NCBI GenBank assembly: GCA_017886375.1
Contig: JAGGNB010000175.1
Location: forward strand, 1-47,941
DNA from: Octadecabacter sp.
GTDB lineage: Bacteria; Pseudomonadota; Alphaproteobacteria; Rhodobacterales; Rhodobacteraceae
Length of the DNA stretch: 47,941 nucleotides
Direction of reading: 5' to 3'
Position 1 is the stretch's first letter, and each line of letters opens with the position of its first letter. The notes under the pieces were generated by a model that saw only the letters and a program-made list of their open reading frames with translations, ran no database searches and was not told where the DNA came from. Below are positions 16,057 through 24,539 of this stretch, one piece after another. A program made the position numbers and the translations under genes.

Positions 16057-17238
16057 CTATGCCGCTTTTTGTTCGGCTGCGGTTTGCGCCGCGTCGCGCA
16101 ACACGCCGGCAATCACATCACATTGCGCCAACGTCAGACGTGCAGGCAGCCTGACGTCGCAGGCACGCATGAGCATGGCGCGGGTGCGTGGCAAATCGGG
16201 GGCATCGCCCAAGAACTGCCAGTTCCAGAACGCGCGTGCATTGTCCGAACTTTGCCCGAAAATTTGAACCTTGATACCGCGTTGTTCAGCCGCGTGTGCA
16301 AAGGCTTTGGCCTGCGCGTCGGTCATATCACATAGGTTGAACTGGATGGAATCCGGTGCGCGGGATTCGCCATCCAGCGGCGCGGGGACATCCAGATTGG
16401 CGCAGGCGTTGAGCAGCGCTGCAACATGGTCGTGATTGCGCAATCCATCCCTGACGCGGCGGGGCAATTCGCCCAATTGCGGGCGAATGATCGCAGCGGT
16501 CAAATTGGACATCCGAAGGTTATAAAGCGGTAATTTGTTCTGCCAATGGGCGATCGCGGCGGCAGGGACGGCGTGTTTTGTCCATGTGTGTTCATAGGCC
16601 CCTGACATGATGATCGCGCGCGCCACAAGGTCAGCGTCATCGGTCACAAGGATGCCGCCTTCGCCCGCGTTGATCATCTTGTAGCTTTGGAAGCTAAAGC
16701 ACCCGATCCGGCCAATCGTGCCGATCTTGCGTCCGTTCCATGTGGTGCCAAGGCTGTGGGCGGCGTCTTCTATCACCGGAATGTCTGCGGCGGTACACAG
16801 GTCCATGATTGCGTCCATGTCGGATGTGTGACCGCGCATGTGCGATATCAGGACCGCGTCCACGTCCGGTAATTTGGCCGCGAAATCAACCATGTCGATG
16901 CGGTAGTTGTCGCCGCATTCGGCCAGAACCGGCACGCAGTCCGCATGCACAACCGACGACGGAACGGCGGCAAAGGTGAACGCGGGGATCAGCACGCGGG
17001 CATTTTTCGGCAGATCGAGCGCCTTGAGGGACAAGAAAAGTGCGGCCGAACAGCTAGACACCGCGAGCGCATATTTGGCGCCCATCATCGCGGCGAATTC
17101 TTGTTCCAGCAGGGACACCGGCGCGTTTTCAGGCGCGGTATAGCGGAACAAATCTGCCGATGTGAGCAGACGCGTGACCTCATCGAGCGCAGCGGCGGGG
17201 ATCGGTTCGGCAGCGTAAACGTCTGGAATTTTGGTCAT
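16057..17238 (-). CDS. DegT/DnrJ/EryC1/StrS-family PLP aminotransferase
   Basis: A 393-residue PLP enzyme. The PLP lysine is K187 in FSFQSYKMINAGEGG, with D158 (IEDAAHS, D158 and H161) binding the pyridine ring and VSSCSAALFLSLKAL forming the phosphate-binding region. The family usually makes amino sugars or related cyclic amines from keto precursors. No sugar-nucleotide gene is nearby, so the substrate is unknown and the gene may act alone or serve a remote pathway. The family motif has H in SFHxxK; here it is Q (SFQSYK). It follows the membrane-anchored unknown by 116 bases on the same strand and may be read from the transporter operon. Confidence 0.87.
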   Translation of the reverse strand: MTKIPDVYAAEPIPAAALDEVTRLLTSADLFRYTAPENAPVSLLEQEFAAMMGAKYALAVSSCSAALFLSLKALDLPKNARVLIPAFTFAAVPSSVVHADCVPVLAECGDNYRIDMVDFAAKLPDVDAVLISHMRGHTSDMDAIMDLCTAADIPVIEDAAHSLGTTWNGRKIGTIGRIGCFSFQSYKMINAGEGGILVTDDADLVARAIIMSGAYEHTWTKHAVPAAAIAHWQNKLPLYNLRMSNLTAAIIRPQLGELPRRVRDGLRNHDHVAALLNACANLDVPAPLDGESRAPDSIQFNLCDMTDAQAKAFAHAAEQRGIKVQIFGQSSDNARAFWNWQFLGDAPDLPRTRAMLMRACDVRLPARLTLAQCDVIAGVLRDAAQTAAEQKAA

Positions 17239-17354
17239 GCGCTGTGCCTTTCGGAATGGGGGGTCTTTGCGGGCGATAATATCATATTTTGGGTGGCATA
17301 TCCATGACAGTTCGCGGTGTGACTGCTGGCCTGCCGCGCCGTTTTGGGTGTGGT

Positions 17355-18461
17355 CTAGGGCGTGTCGCGCAAATCAAAATACTCAAGATCATAGGATTCT
17401 GGCTGGCTTTGGATCACGCGGGCACGTGTGCTAGACCCGCCATCTACGAGGATCCAGAAACAATCCGCGCAATTGCTTTGCAGACGCTCGCGCGCGAAGA
17501 CGGCAAAGTCGGCGGCAAAATCATATTGATCCAAGGTCTGGTTTGTGAGCGTGTCGAGCGCGCTTTGATCTAGATCTGCCGCGCCATCGACCAATGCCGT
17601 AACCGAATAATAGCGCACATCGGGATAGCTGATCGGCGCGCCGCCCGCGAGAACGGGGGTGCGACTGTCACCGTCGCCCACAACGCCATTGCCAAGGTCG
17701 GTGATTGTCACGTCGCGTAGGCTGGCACCGTCGGGCAAAACGGACGCCAAGGCGAATGACACAAGAAGTTCATGGGCGACCGCATCGAGCGGCGCGGACG
17801 CGGGCGCGATGACCGTGGGAAAGCTGATTTGCATCGACGCGGCGTTGCGCGGCTGTGGAAAATCAGTCTGGGGGCGGGCGTGCAGCAACATGAAATCGGG
17901 GTCTACCGCAATCGCGTCAATCGTAGAGAGATAATCCGCATGCGTGTCAAAGCGGTCCTCGATCCGTTGGATCGGGGCGGATGCTGTGCGCAGATCACCA
18001 TAGTTGATATCCGGCGTATCGGCGAAATTGCCGCAGGCGGACATCGCACAACTGACGGTACCGACAAGCACGTCATCGCGATAAATCTGGGCGATGTTGT
18101 CTTCGGTCGGGGCCGTTGCGGTGGCGGGCGTGAACTGCCCCAAGGTCTGACCATCTGTGCCCGTCATCGTGACGTAGGCGCTGTCTTGTGCGGCCTTGAT
18201 GACATTAATATCGCGCACAATAAGCGGGGAGGGGCCAAGGTTGAACAGCACCAGCGCGATGGTACCTTGGTCCAAATCGATGCCCTGCAAAAAGTACAAC
18301 TTTTCGGCCTCCGCCACGACGGGGTCGGGTTGTATCGGGGCCGTCTGTTCCTGTTGTGGGGCGTCCGTCAGCATCGTTTCGGACCCACGGACCAGAAAAA
18401 ATCCCCCCAATGCGATCAACCCACCGAGCAGAAGGACGCCAAGAAATGCCAGTCGTATCAT
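17355..18461 (-). CDS. membrane-anchored periplasmic protein, unknown function
   Basis: A 368-residue protein with an N-terminal hydrophobic segment at about 4-25 (LAFLGVLLLGGLIALGGFFLV) that is either a signal anchor or an uncleaved signal peptide, then an Ala/Gln/Pro linker and a large soluble part, presumably periplasmic. Two Cys pairs (VSCAMSACG and SNCADCFW) could form disulfides, which fits the periplasm. I do not recognise the domain. It overlaps the upstream glutamine-synthetase-like gene by 4 bases (ATGA) and so is translationally coupled to it, which ties it to the transport and gamma-glutamylation operon. Its job there is unknown. Confidence 0.75.
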   Translation of the reverse strand: MIRLAFLGVLLLGGLIALGGFFLVRGSETMLTDAPQQEQTAPIQPDPVVAEAEKLYFLQGIDLDQGTIALVLFNLGPSPLIVRDINVIKAAQDSAYVTMTGTDGQTLGQFTPATATAPTEDNIAQIYRDDVLVGTVSCAMSACGNFADTPDINYGDLRTASAPIQRIEDRFDTHADYLSTIDAIAVDPDFMLLHARPQTDFPQPRNAASMQISFPTVIAPASAPLDAVAHELLVSFALASVLPDGASLRDVTITDLGNGVVGDGDSRTPVLAGGAPISYPDVRYYSVTALVDGAADLDQSALDTLTNQTLDQYDFAADFAVFARERLQSNCADCFWILVDGGSSTRARVIQSQPESYDLEYFDLRDTP

Positions 18462-19810
18462 ACGTTTAACAACAAGTGCTCACGTTCCCACGGGCTGATG
18501 ACATGCAGGAACTCTTCGTACTCGGCGCGTTTCACGATGGAATAGACGCGGGCGAAATCAGGGCCGAGGACGTCGTGCATTTCTATATTTTCGTCAAAGA
18601 GTTCCAAGGCCGCATAAAGACCCTGCGGCAGTTCGCCGTCGCCTTCATAGGCGTCACCCTCAAATAGGGCGTCGGGTTTGGTCGCGTTCTTCATGCCGAG
18701 GTATCCGCAGGCCAGTGACGCCGCGATACACAGATATGGGTTACAATCCATCCCCGCGATTCGGTTTTCGATCCGTCGTGCGGCGGGGGACGACAGGGGC
18801 ACGCGCAATCCGGTGGTGCGGTTGTCGCGCGCCCAACTGAGGTTGATCGGCGCGGCGTGGTCTTTGACGTAGCGCCGATAGCTGTTCACATAAGGGGCCA
18901 TGACCGCGATGACGCTTGGCATGTGTTTTTGCAAACCGCCGATAAAGTGGAAAAACGCATCGGTTTCTTCGTCATTTGGTCCGGTGAAGATATTGTTGCC
19001 GTCTTTGTCCAAAATCGAATGGTGCACGTGCATTGCCGATCCGGGTTCGTTTTCAATCGGTTTGGCCATGAACGTGGCATAGCAATTGTGCTTGAGCGCG
19101 GCTTCTTTCAGCAGGCGTTTGAAGAAAAACACCTCATCCGCAAGCTTGACCGGATCACCATGGTTGAGGTTGATTTCAAGCTGGCCAGCGCCGCCTTCCT
19201 GGGTGATGCCGTCAATTTCAAACCCTTGGATTTCAGCATATTCATAGATGTCGTCGATCACGGGGCCGTAGTCGTCAACGGCGGTCATCGAATAGGCCTG
19301 ACGCGCGGCGGCGGGGCGACCGGAGCGCCCGATCATCGGCTCAATCGGCTTGGCCGGATCGGTGTTGGGGGCCACGAGGAAGAATTCCATTTCGGGGGCA
19401 ATAACCGGCGTCCAGCCTTCGGCCTCGTACAAGGCGACGACGCGTTTGAGCACATTGCGCGGGCTGAATTGCACCGGATCGCCCTGTTGGTTGAATGCGT
19501 CATGGATCACTTGAAGCGTGCCATCCACAGCCCATGGGGCGGCGGTGGCTGTAGAATAATCCGGCTTGAGAATCATGTCGGGTTCGGTAAATCCAGCGTC
19601 ACCGGCCGCTTCGCCCCAACCGCCCGTAAGTGTTTGAAAGAAAATAGATTCCGGCAGATGAAACTGGGTCAGTTTTTCCCATTTGGCCGCAGGAACCGCC
19701 TTGCCACGGGCGATACCGGGCAGGTCGGAAATCATGCATTCGACTTCGTCCAGACGGTTTGCATCAAGATAATCGCGTGCCGCCTGTGGGATTTTAGTTG
19801 TCCAGCTCAT
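18458..19810 (-). CDS. glutamine-synthetase-family gamma-glutamyl ligase (PuuA-like)
   Basis: A 450-residue member of the type III / PuuA branch of the glutamine synthetase family, which joins glutamate to an amine with ATP. Motifs: PEMEFFLV (metal-binding Glu), QLEINLNHGD, MHVHHSILDKDGNN (His and Asp of the active site), NRTTGLRVP and ENRIAGMDCNPYL. The lack of the adenylylation tyrosine loop of GlnA and the ISDLPGIARGK start point away from housekeeping GlnA. It lies between a glutamine amidotransferase (4-base overlap) and a membrane-anchored unknown (4-base overlap), downstream of a second such ligase and an amino acid ABC transporter. The amine substrate is unknown; polyamines are the usual guess. 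Confidence 0.9.
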   Translation of the reverse strand: MSWTTKIPQAARDYLDANRLDEVECMISDLPGIARGKAVPAAKWEKLTQFHLPESIFFQTLTGGWGEAAGDAGFTEPDMILKPDYSTATAAPWAVDGTLQVIHDAFNQQGDPVQFSPRNVLKRVVALYEAEGWTPVIAPEMEFFLVAPNTDPAKPIEPMIGRSGRPAAARQAYSMTAVDDYGPVIDDIYEYAEIQGFEIDGITQEGGAGQLEINLNHGDPVKLADEVFFFKRLLKEAALKHNCYATFMAKPIENEPGSAMHVHHSILDKDGNNIFTGPNDEETDAFFHFIGGLQKHMPSVIAVMAPYVNSYRRYVKDHAAPINLSWARDNRTTGLRVPLSSPAARRIENRIAGMDCNPYLCIAASLACGYLGMKNATKPDALFEGDAYEGDGELPQGLYAALELFDENIEMHDVLGPDFARVYSIVKRAEYEEFLHVISPWEREHLLLNV

Positions 19811-20484
19811 GATTTTTCTCCTTTGAAAAACGCGCCGATCTGGGTTGCGAGATGCGTGTTGTCGACGTCTTTCGTGAGGTTGTCTTTCGCGGTCTCGATC
19901 AGTGCTGGCGGGACCGTCCCTGCGCGCGCTTTGATCAAGCCGTCGATGAATGTGGCGTCAAATTCGGGGTGGGCTTGCACAGTGAAAATGCGGTCGCCAT
20001 AAACCAATGCGGCATTTTCGCAAAACGCGTTTGACGCAACAGGCGTCGCGTCGGCGGGGCGCTGCACGACTTGATCGCGGTGCCATGCGTTCAGGAAAAC
20101 CTCTTCGCCCTGCCAGTCATAGGTTTGGCGCCCAACGGCCCAGCCGCCTTTGAATTGCTCGACCTTACCGCCCAAGGCCTGCGCGATGATCTGGTGGCCA
20201 AAACAGATACCGACCAGCGGTCGCCCGATGCGATAGACATCGCGGATCAGGGATTCCAGCGGCGCTATCCACGGCAGGTCGTCGTAGGCGCCGTGTTTGG
20301 ATCCGGTGATCAGCCAGCCATCGCATGTGTCCGGCCCGTCCGGGAAATCGCCGTCCACAACCGCGAATGTCTCAAACGTGAAACCCTGACCGTCGAGCAG
20401 TCGTTCAAACAGGTTGTTGATGTCGCCAATGGTTGGACGCAGCTCATCGGGAGCATGGCCAGTTTGCAGAATGCCGATTTTCAT
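19807..20484 (-). CDS. class I glutamine amidotransferase domain protein
   Basis: A 225-residue class I glutamine amidotransferase of the GuaA-like type. The nucleophile is C94 in VGICFGHQ, with H172 and E174 in QAHPEF completing the triad. Such stand-alone domains next to PuuA-like ligases may hydrolyse gamma-glutamyl amides, like PuuD, or deliver ammonia. It is not of the PuuD (peptidase C26) sequence type. It overlaps the following ligase gene by 4 bases and starts 78 bases after the other ligase. All catalytic residues are present; its substrate is inferred only from the operon. Confidence 0.88.
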   Translation of the reverse strand: MKIGILQTGHAPDELRPTIGDINNLFERLLDGQGFTFETFAVVDGDFPDGPDTCDGWLITGSKHGAYDDLPWIAPLESLIRDVYRIGRPLVGICFGHQIIAQALGGKVEQFKGGWAVGRQTYDWQGEEVFLNAWHRDQVVQRPADATPVASNAFCENAALVYGDRIFTVQAHPEFDATFIDGLIKARAGTVPPALIETAKDNLTKDVDNTHLATQIGAFFKGEKS

Positions 20485-20562
20485 GAAGCACCAGTGTTAT
20501 GGAATTGCATTGATATTAGGCGTTGGCGCGCCATCGCGCAAGCGTCGCCAACGACGGGGTTT

Positions 20563-21891
20563 TCAAACGGTATCGAGGTAAAGGTCGATCTGTTCTTCGG
20601 GGCTGAGTTCGGCAAATGCTTGCAATTCCTGCCGCTTGGTCGCGACAAGGTTGCGGATCAGTTCGGCGGGAAAAATCCGCGCGATCTGGTCGTCAGTTTC
20701 AAACAGATCAATGGCATCGGCCCAGTTACCAGGCAGTTGCGGCAGGCCTTGATCATAGGCATTTCCGGTGATCGGTGCGGGGGGCATTTGTGCGTCTTCA
20801 ATGCCGGTCAGGGCCGCGCCAAGAACGGCGGCCAGCATCAGGTAGGGGTTCACATCACCCCCCGCAACGCGGTGTTCGATGCGCCGCGCCTTGTGGCTGC
20901 CACCGGGCACACGAATGGCCGCTGTGCGGTTTTCATAGGCCCAACAAATGGACGTCGGCGCGTGGGCATTTGGGACAAGGCGATCATAGGAATTGCCATG
21001 CGGCGCGAGGATCAGCGCGGAGGCTGACAGCCCGCTCATGCAGCCTGCAATGGCGTGGTGCAGCACGTCTGTGCCCTCGGCCCCGCCATTGTCGAAGATG
21101 TTGTTGCCGTCTTTGTCGAGCACCGAGAAATGCACGTGCATGCCGTTGCCGGAATATTCGGGGTAGGGTTTTGCCATAAACGACGCGGCAAATCCGTGCT
21201 GTCGCGCCACGCCACGCACCAGCAGTTTGAACAGCCACGTGTCGTCAGCGGCTTTCATGGCGTGGCTGTGGGACAGGTTGATTTCAAATTGGCCAAGGCC
21301 CGCTTCAGAGATCGCGGTTTCAGCGGGAATATCCATCGCTTCGGCACCGTCATAAAGGGCGGTGAAGTAGTTATCGAACGCATCAAGCGCGCGCAGGGAC
21401 AGGATTTCTGCACCGGGGCGGCGTTTGCCGGTGCGCGGGCTGGCCACGACCTGAAGGTCTTTGCCGCTGTCATCCACAAGGTAGAATTCCAGTTCGGTGC
21501 CGCAGATCGGGGTCAGGCCACGATCTGCGTAGCGTTTCAACACCGCCGCCAGCGCGTGGCGCGGGTCGCCTTCAAAGGCGCGCCCGTCTTCGCGATACAT
21601 CCACATCGGCAAAAGTGCCGACGGATTGTCGAGCCATGGCATTGGCAAAAATCCACGTTCCGTCGGAAGACAAATACCATCTGGATCGCCTGCTTCAAAT
21701 ACCAGCGGCGAATTGTCGATGTCTTCGCCCCAGATATCGAGGTTCAGAACTGAAAGCGGAAAGCGCGTGCCGTCTTCTTCAATCCCTTGCGCGAAACGCG
21801 TTGGCATACGTTTGCCACGGGCGACACCGTTGAGGTCAGAGGCCGCGACGCGGATGGTCTTGATATGTGGGTTATCATGAAGCCATGACAT
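20563..21891 (-). CDS. second glutamine-synthetase-family ligase
   Basis: A 442-residue PuuA/GlnT-type member, paralogous to the ligase at 18458. Motifs: ASDLNGVARGKRMP near the start, GTELEFYLV, QFEINLSHSHA, MHVHFSVLDKDGNN, NRTAAIRVPGG and EHRVAGGDVNPYL. The active-site residues are present, so both paralogs should be active, perhaps on different amines or in different directions. It starts 6 bases after the stop of the ABC permease and so is in the transporter transcript. Divergence between the two copies is high, which argues against recent duplication. Confidence 0.9.
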   Translation of the reverse strand: MSWLHDNPHIKTIRVAASDLNGVARGKRMPTRFAQGIEEDGTRFPLSVLNLDIWGEDIDNSPLVFEAGDPDGICLPTERGFLPMPWLDNPSALLPMWMYREDGRAFEGDPRHALAAVLKRYADRGLTPICGTELEFYLVDDSGKDLQVVASPRTGKRRPGAEILSLRALDAFDNYFTALYDGAEAMDIPAETAISEAGLGQFEINLSHSHAMKAADDTWLFKLLVRGVARQHGFAASFMAKPYPEYSGNGMHVHFSVLDKDGNNIFDNGGAEGTDVLHHAIAGCMSGLSASALILAPHGNSYDRLVPNAHAPTSICWAYENRTAAIRVPGGSHKARRIEHRVAGGDVNPYLMLAAVLGAALTGIEDAQMPPAPITGNAYDQGLPQLPGNWADAIDLFETDDQIARIFPAELIRNLVATKRQELQAFAELSPEEQIDLYLDTV

Positions 21892-21897
21892 AGGAGA

Positions 21898-22707
21898 TCA
21901 CCGGATGATTTGAGGGCGAAAACGGAATTTCGGGCGCTTGGCGTCTTGCGGCAAATGGCTGTTCAGACGGCGCCCGATACGGCCCATGATGCCAATTATC
22001 ACCAAGGTCAAGAGAATGAAATAGAACGCCAGAATGGGGTAGGGCACGAAGGGATTGAACGTCTTGTCGGCAAAGAAACTTGCATAATACAGTGCGTCGC
22101 CCTTTTGGCCCCACGCGGGAAAGCCGCTGAAATAAACCAGTGTCGTGGAGTGGAACAGAAAGATGGCTTCGTTGGTGTAGGCGGGCCATGCAAGCCGCAA
22201 CATTGTCGGCCAGATCACGCGGCGAAACCGCGACCAACCGGACAGGCCGTAAGCGTCGGCGGCTTCGGTATCGCCCTTGGGGATAGATTGCAGAGCACCG
22301 TAAAAAATTTCGCCCGTATAGGCTGAGGTGTTGAGGAACAGCACGATCAGCGCGCCAAGCCACGCGGCGGTGAAGGGGTCAAAAAAGTCGTATTGGCTTT
22401 TGAGCGACAGGAAGAAGAAATAGGCAAAGAAGAACTGGATAAACAGCGGTGAGCCGCGAAACAGGAAGATGAACCATTCGGATGCTTTGCGGATAACCGG
22501 ATTGCGCGCCGCTTTGCCAAGGGCGACGGCCGTGGCGAGGAAGAAGCCGGACAACAGCGCGACAACGCCGAAATACACGTTCCAGATCATGCCCGACCCG
22601 ATCAGCGTGAACTGCTGACAAAGGGTAAAATCGGTGCGCGGCAGCAGACGTTCGCCGAACCCGATTGAGCGGAAGGCGTAGTCGGAAATGGTATCAAGAC
22701 ATTCCAT
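21898..22707 (-). CDS. amino acid ABC transporter permease (HisM/GlnP type)
   Basis: A 269-residue inner-membrane permease of the polar amino acid (PAAT) family with about five helices. The segment WFIFLFRGSPLFIQFFFAYFF is typical of HisQ/HisM permeases. The ATPase-docking EAA loop reads EAADAYGLSGWSRFRRVIWP. The ATG at 22707 overlaps by one base the stop of the small ORF that precedes it (TGATG), so its translation is probably coupled to that ORF. It pairs with the permease at 22802 to make the heterodimeric membrane part; the downstream neighbours are the gamma-glutamyl ligases. Confidence 0.92.
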   Translation of the reverse strand: MECLDTISDYAFRSIGFGERLLPRTDFTLCQQFTLIGSGMIWNVYFGVVALLSGFFLATAVALGKAARNPVIRKASEWFIFLFRGSPLFIQFFFAYFFFLSLKSQYDFFDPFTAAWLGALIVLFLNTSAYTGEIFYGALQSIPKGDTEAADAYGLSGWSRFRRVIWPTMLRLAWPAYTNEAIFLFHSTTLVYFSGFPAWGQKGDALYYASFFADKTFNPFVPYPILAFYFILLTLVIIGIMGRIGRRLNSHLPQDAKRPKFRFRPQIIR

Positions 22708-22805
22708 CAGATGACTGCCCCATGCTTATTAAGGTGCTGCGCACGCAATTGCTTTGCAATCGCTTTCGCGCGCTCGGTGTTTGGTGCCCAAACCCCGGCC
22801 ATCAT
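22707..22805 (-). CDS. 32-residue ORF wedged between the two permeases
   Basis: The frame encodes MMAGVWAPNTERAKAIAKQL and then a short basic end RAQHLNKHGAVI. Its ATG overlaps the stop of the upstream permease by 4 bases (ATGA) and its stop overlaps the start of the next permease by 1 base (TGATG). Without it there would be a 94-base untranslated gap in an otherwise tightly packed operon, so ribosomes probably translate it. The peptide is basic with an amphipathic helix-like middle (TERAKAIAKQL) and has no membrane segment. It may be a subunit, a coupling leader or a decayed gene end. A weak AGGG lies 6 bases before the ATG. Confidence 0.55.
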   Translation of the reverse strand: MMAGVWAPNTERAKAIAKQLRAQHLNKHGAVI

Positions 22806-23758
22806 CCTGCCGCCCTGCGCTGTGCTTCGCCGCCCGATGTGGCCTGCCCACGTGTCAGGCGGCGCATGGTGCGTTCTAGTATGAATTCGGAAAATTTGGT
22901 GAAGGCGAGGTAAAATACCAGCAGAGCGAGGAAATACCACATGCGCCAGTCGCCGTGCGGGTAGGCGGTGAATTGCGGTGTCTTGGTCGCGCCAAGTTCG
23001 CGGGCCCAGTAGACGATGTCTTCAACCCCGAGCAGAAACAACAGCGGCGTCGCCTTGATCAGCACCATCCACAGATTGCCCAATCCCGGCAGCGCATAGA
23101 CCCACATCTGCGGCACGATGATGCGCCAAAACGTCTGGCGACGGGTCATGCCATAGGATTCAGCGGTTTCGACCTGCGGGCGCGGCACAGCCAGCATCGC
23201 GCCGAACAAGACGTTCGCGGCAAACGCACCAAAGACGATGGCAAAGGTGAAAACAGCAATAAAGAAACCGTAGGTTTCGTGCATCCATTGCGGCGAATTT
23301 CCCAACGGCATTTTCGCTTGCGCGCAGACAATGAAATCATTGCCTTGGCGCACGGCGTCGGGCCAGTCAGGGCATTTGATCTGGTGGCGCAAAAGTTCGA
23401 TGCCCTGATCCAGAGCGATCACAAAGAACAGAAAGAACGCGATATCGGGGACGCCGCGCACGATGGCGATGTAGCCTTTGCCGAGCCACGACAGGGGCAA
23501 AACCCGCGACCGTGCAGCCATCGCACCACCCATGCCGAACGTCATGGCAAGCGGGGCGGTGATCGCGAGCAGCAAAAGCACGGTGCCAAACGACACATAG
23601 AAGCCCATATGCTTTCCCGTGGTCAGGTAGCAAGCGAGCCATTTGGTCGTCTCTAAAGTGCTGGGGTCGGCGCAAAATTGGAAAATATCAGGGCCTCGGA
23701 TGAATGGTTGGATGTCCGTTTTCGTGCCAAAATGAAGCCGGAGGGTGCGCCCCGCCAC
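22802..23758 (-). CDS. amino acid ABC transporter permease (HisQ type)
   Basis: A 318-residue PAAT-family permease, longer than usual (about 230-260) because of an N-terminal stretch of about 50 residues before the first helix and an insert of about 40 residues (LLRHQIKCPDWPDAVRQGND and following) between helices. The EAA loop is ETAESYGMTRRQTFWRIIVP, and PDIAFFLFFVIAL matches the RGxPxxxxLF region. The start is uncertain: the GTG at 23758 has no clear ribosome-binding site. Its insert contains two Cys (CPDW and VCAQ), which could form a disulfide if periplasmic. The gene is 24 bases after a binding-protein gene. Confidence 0.88.
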   Translation of the reverse strand: MAGRTLRLHFGTKTDIQPFIRGPDIFQFCADPSTLETTKWLACYLTTGKHMGFYVSFGTVLLLLAITAPLAMTFGMGGAMAARSRVLPLSWLGKGYIAIVRGVPDIAFFLFFVIALDQGIELLRHQIKCPDWPDAVRQGNDFIVCAQAKMPLGNSPQWMHETYGFFIAVFTFAIVFGAFAANVLFGAMLAVPRPQVETAESYGMTRRQTFWRIIVPQMWVYALPGLGNLWMVLIKATPLLFLLGVEDIVYWARELGATKTPQFTAYPHGDWRMWYFLALLVFYLAFTKFSEFILERTMRRLTRGQATSGGEAQRRAAG

Positions 23759-23782
23759 GTAAGGCAGGGCGCGATGTCAGTC

Positions 23783-24508
23783 TTATTCGAACGTGGAAGC
23801 AACTTCCCACTTTTCGATCAAGGTGTTGAGTGTGCCGTCGTCCTTCATGGACTGGATCGCTGCATCGAATGCGTCACGCAGTTCGGTGTCGCTTTGACGG
23901 ACGCCCATGGCGACGCCGCCGCCGATGGCTTCTTCACGGGCGAGCATGACGAGATCGGATTGACCTTCAAGCGCGCTGTTCAAGAAGCTTTTGTCGGCCA
24001 GAACCGCGTCTGCTTCGCCGTTGCGTACAGCGGCGAGTGTTTCTTCCGGTGTCGCAAATTCTACGACTGTCCAGCCTTGGTCGGCGATGAACGACGCTTG
24101 GATCGTGCCGGTTTGGGCTGCAATGACTGCGCCTTCAACGTCAAGATCTGCGTCCAGTGCAAGGTAGGACGACGGATCAGCAGGTGTGTAGGCTTGAGTG
24201 AAATCGATGAGTTCTTCACGTTCGGCCGTGATCGACATGCCAGCGATGATTGTGTCGTAGTTGCCCGATGTGAGGTTCGGGATGATGCTGTCCCACTCGT
24301 TTGTGACCCATTCGCAGGTCTTTTCAGCGCGTGCGCACAGCTCATCGCCAAGCTCGCGCTCAAAGCCGTCGACTTCGCCGGCGTCGTTGATGAAGTTCCA
24401 AGGCGCATACGCGCCCTCGGTGCCCATGCGCACGACAGAGTGTGCGTCGGCTAGGGCCATGGTGGATGTCAGTGCGACCACAGCGGTCGTCAGGATAAGG
24501 TTTTTCAA
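23783..24508 (-). CDS. periplasmic amino acid binding protein 1
   Basis: A 241-residue extracellular solute-binding protein family 3 member. The signal peptide is MKNLILTTAVVALTSTMALA, cut before DAHS. The mature part starts VRMGTEGAYAPWNFIN and contains the family signature GFERELGDELC, with a Cys pair at DELCARAEKTCEW. The hinge and ligand residues (PNLTSGNYDTIIAGMSITAER) fit a Lys/Arg/His-, opine- or polyamine-type ligand, but this is not decisive. It precedes the permease by 24 bases and follows a second binding protein of the same family, so the transporter may use two receptors. Confidence 0.92.
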   Translation of the reverse strand: MKNLILTTAVVALTSTMALADAHSVVRMGTEGAYAPWNFINDAGEVDGFERELGDELCARAEKTCEWVTNEWDSIIPNLTSGNYDTIIAGMSITAEREELIDFTQAYTPADPSSYLALDADLDVEGAVIAAQTGTIQASFIADQGWTVVEFATPEETLAAVRNGEADAVLADKSFLNSALEGQSDLVMLAREEAIGGGVAMGVRQSDTELRDAFDAAIQSMKDDGTLNTLIEKWEVASTFE

Positions 24509-24539
24509 AGGTATCTCCCAGTTGTGAAGGTCATGTCTT

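Noticed and set aside
18857-20002. Long open frame on the plus strand across the glutamine-synthetase-like gene
   Set aside because: It lies antisense to a gene with clear family motifs and has no recognisable domain; long antisense frames are common in GC-rich DNA.
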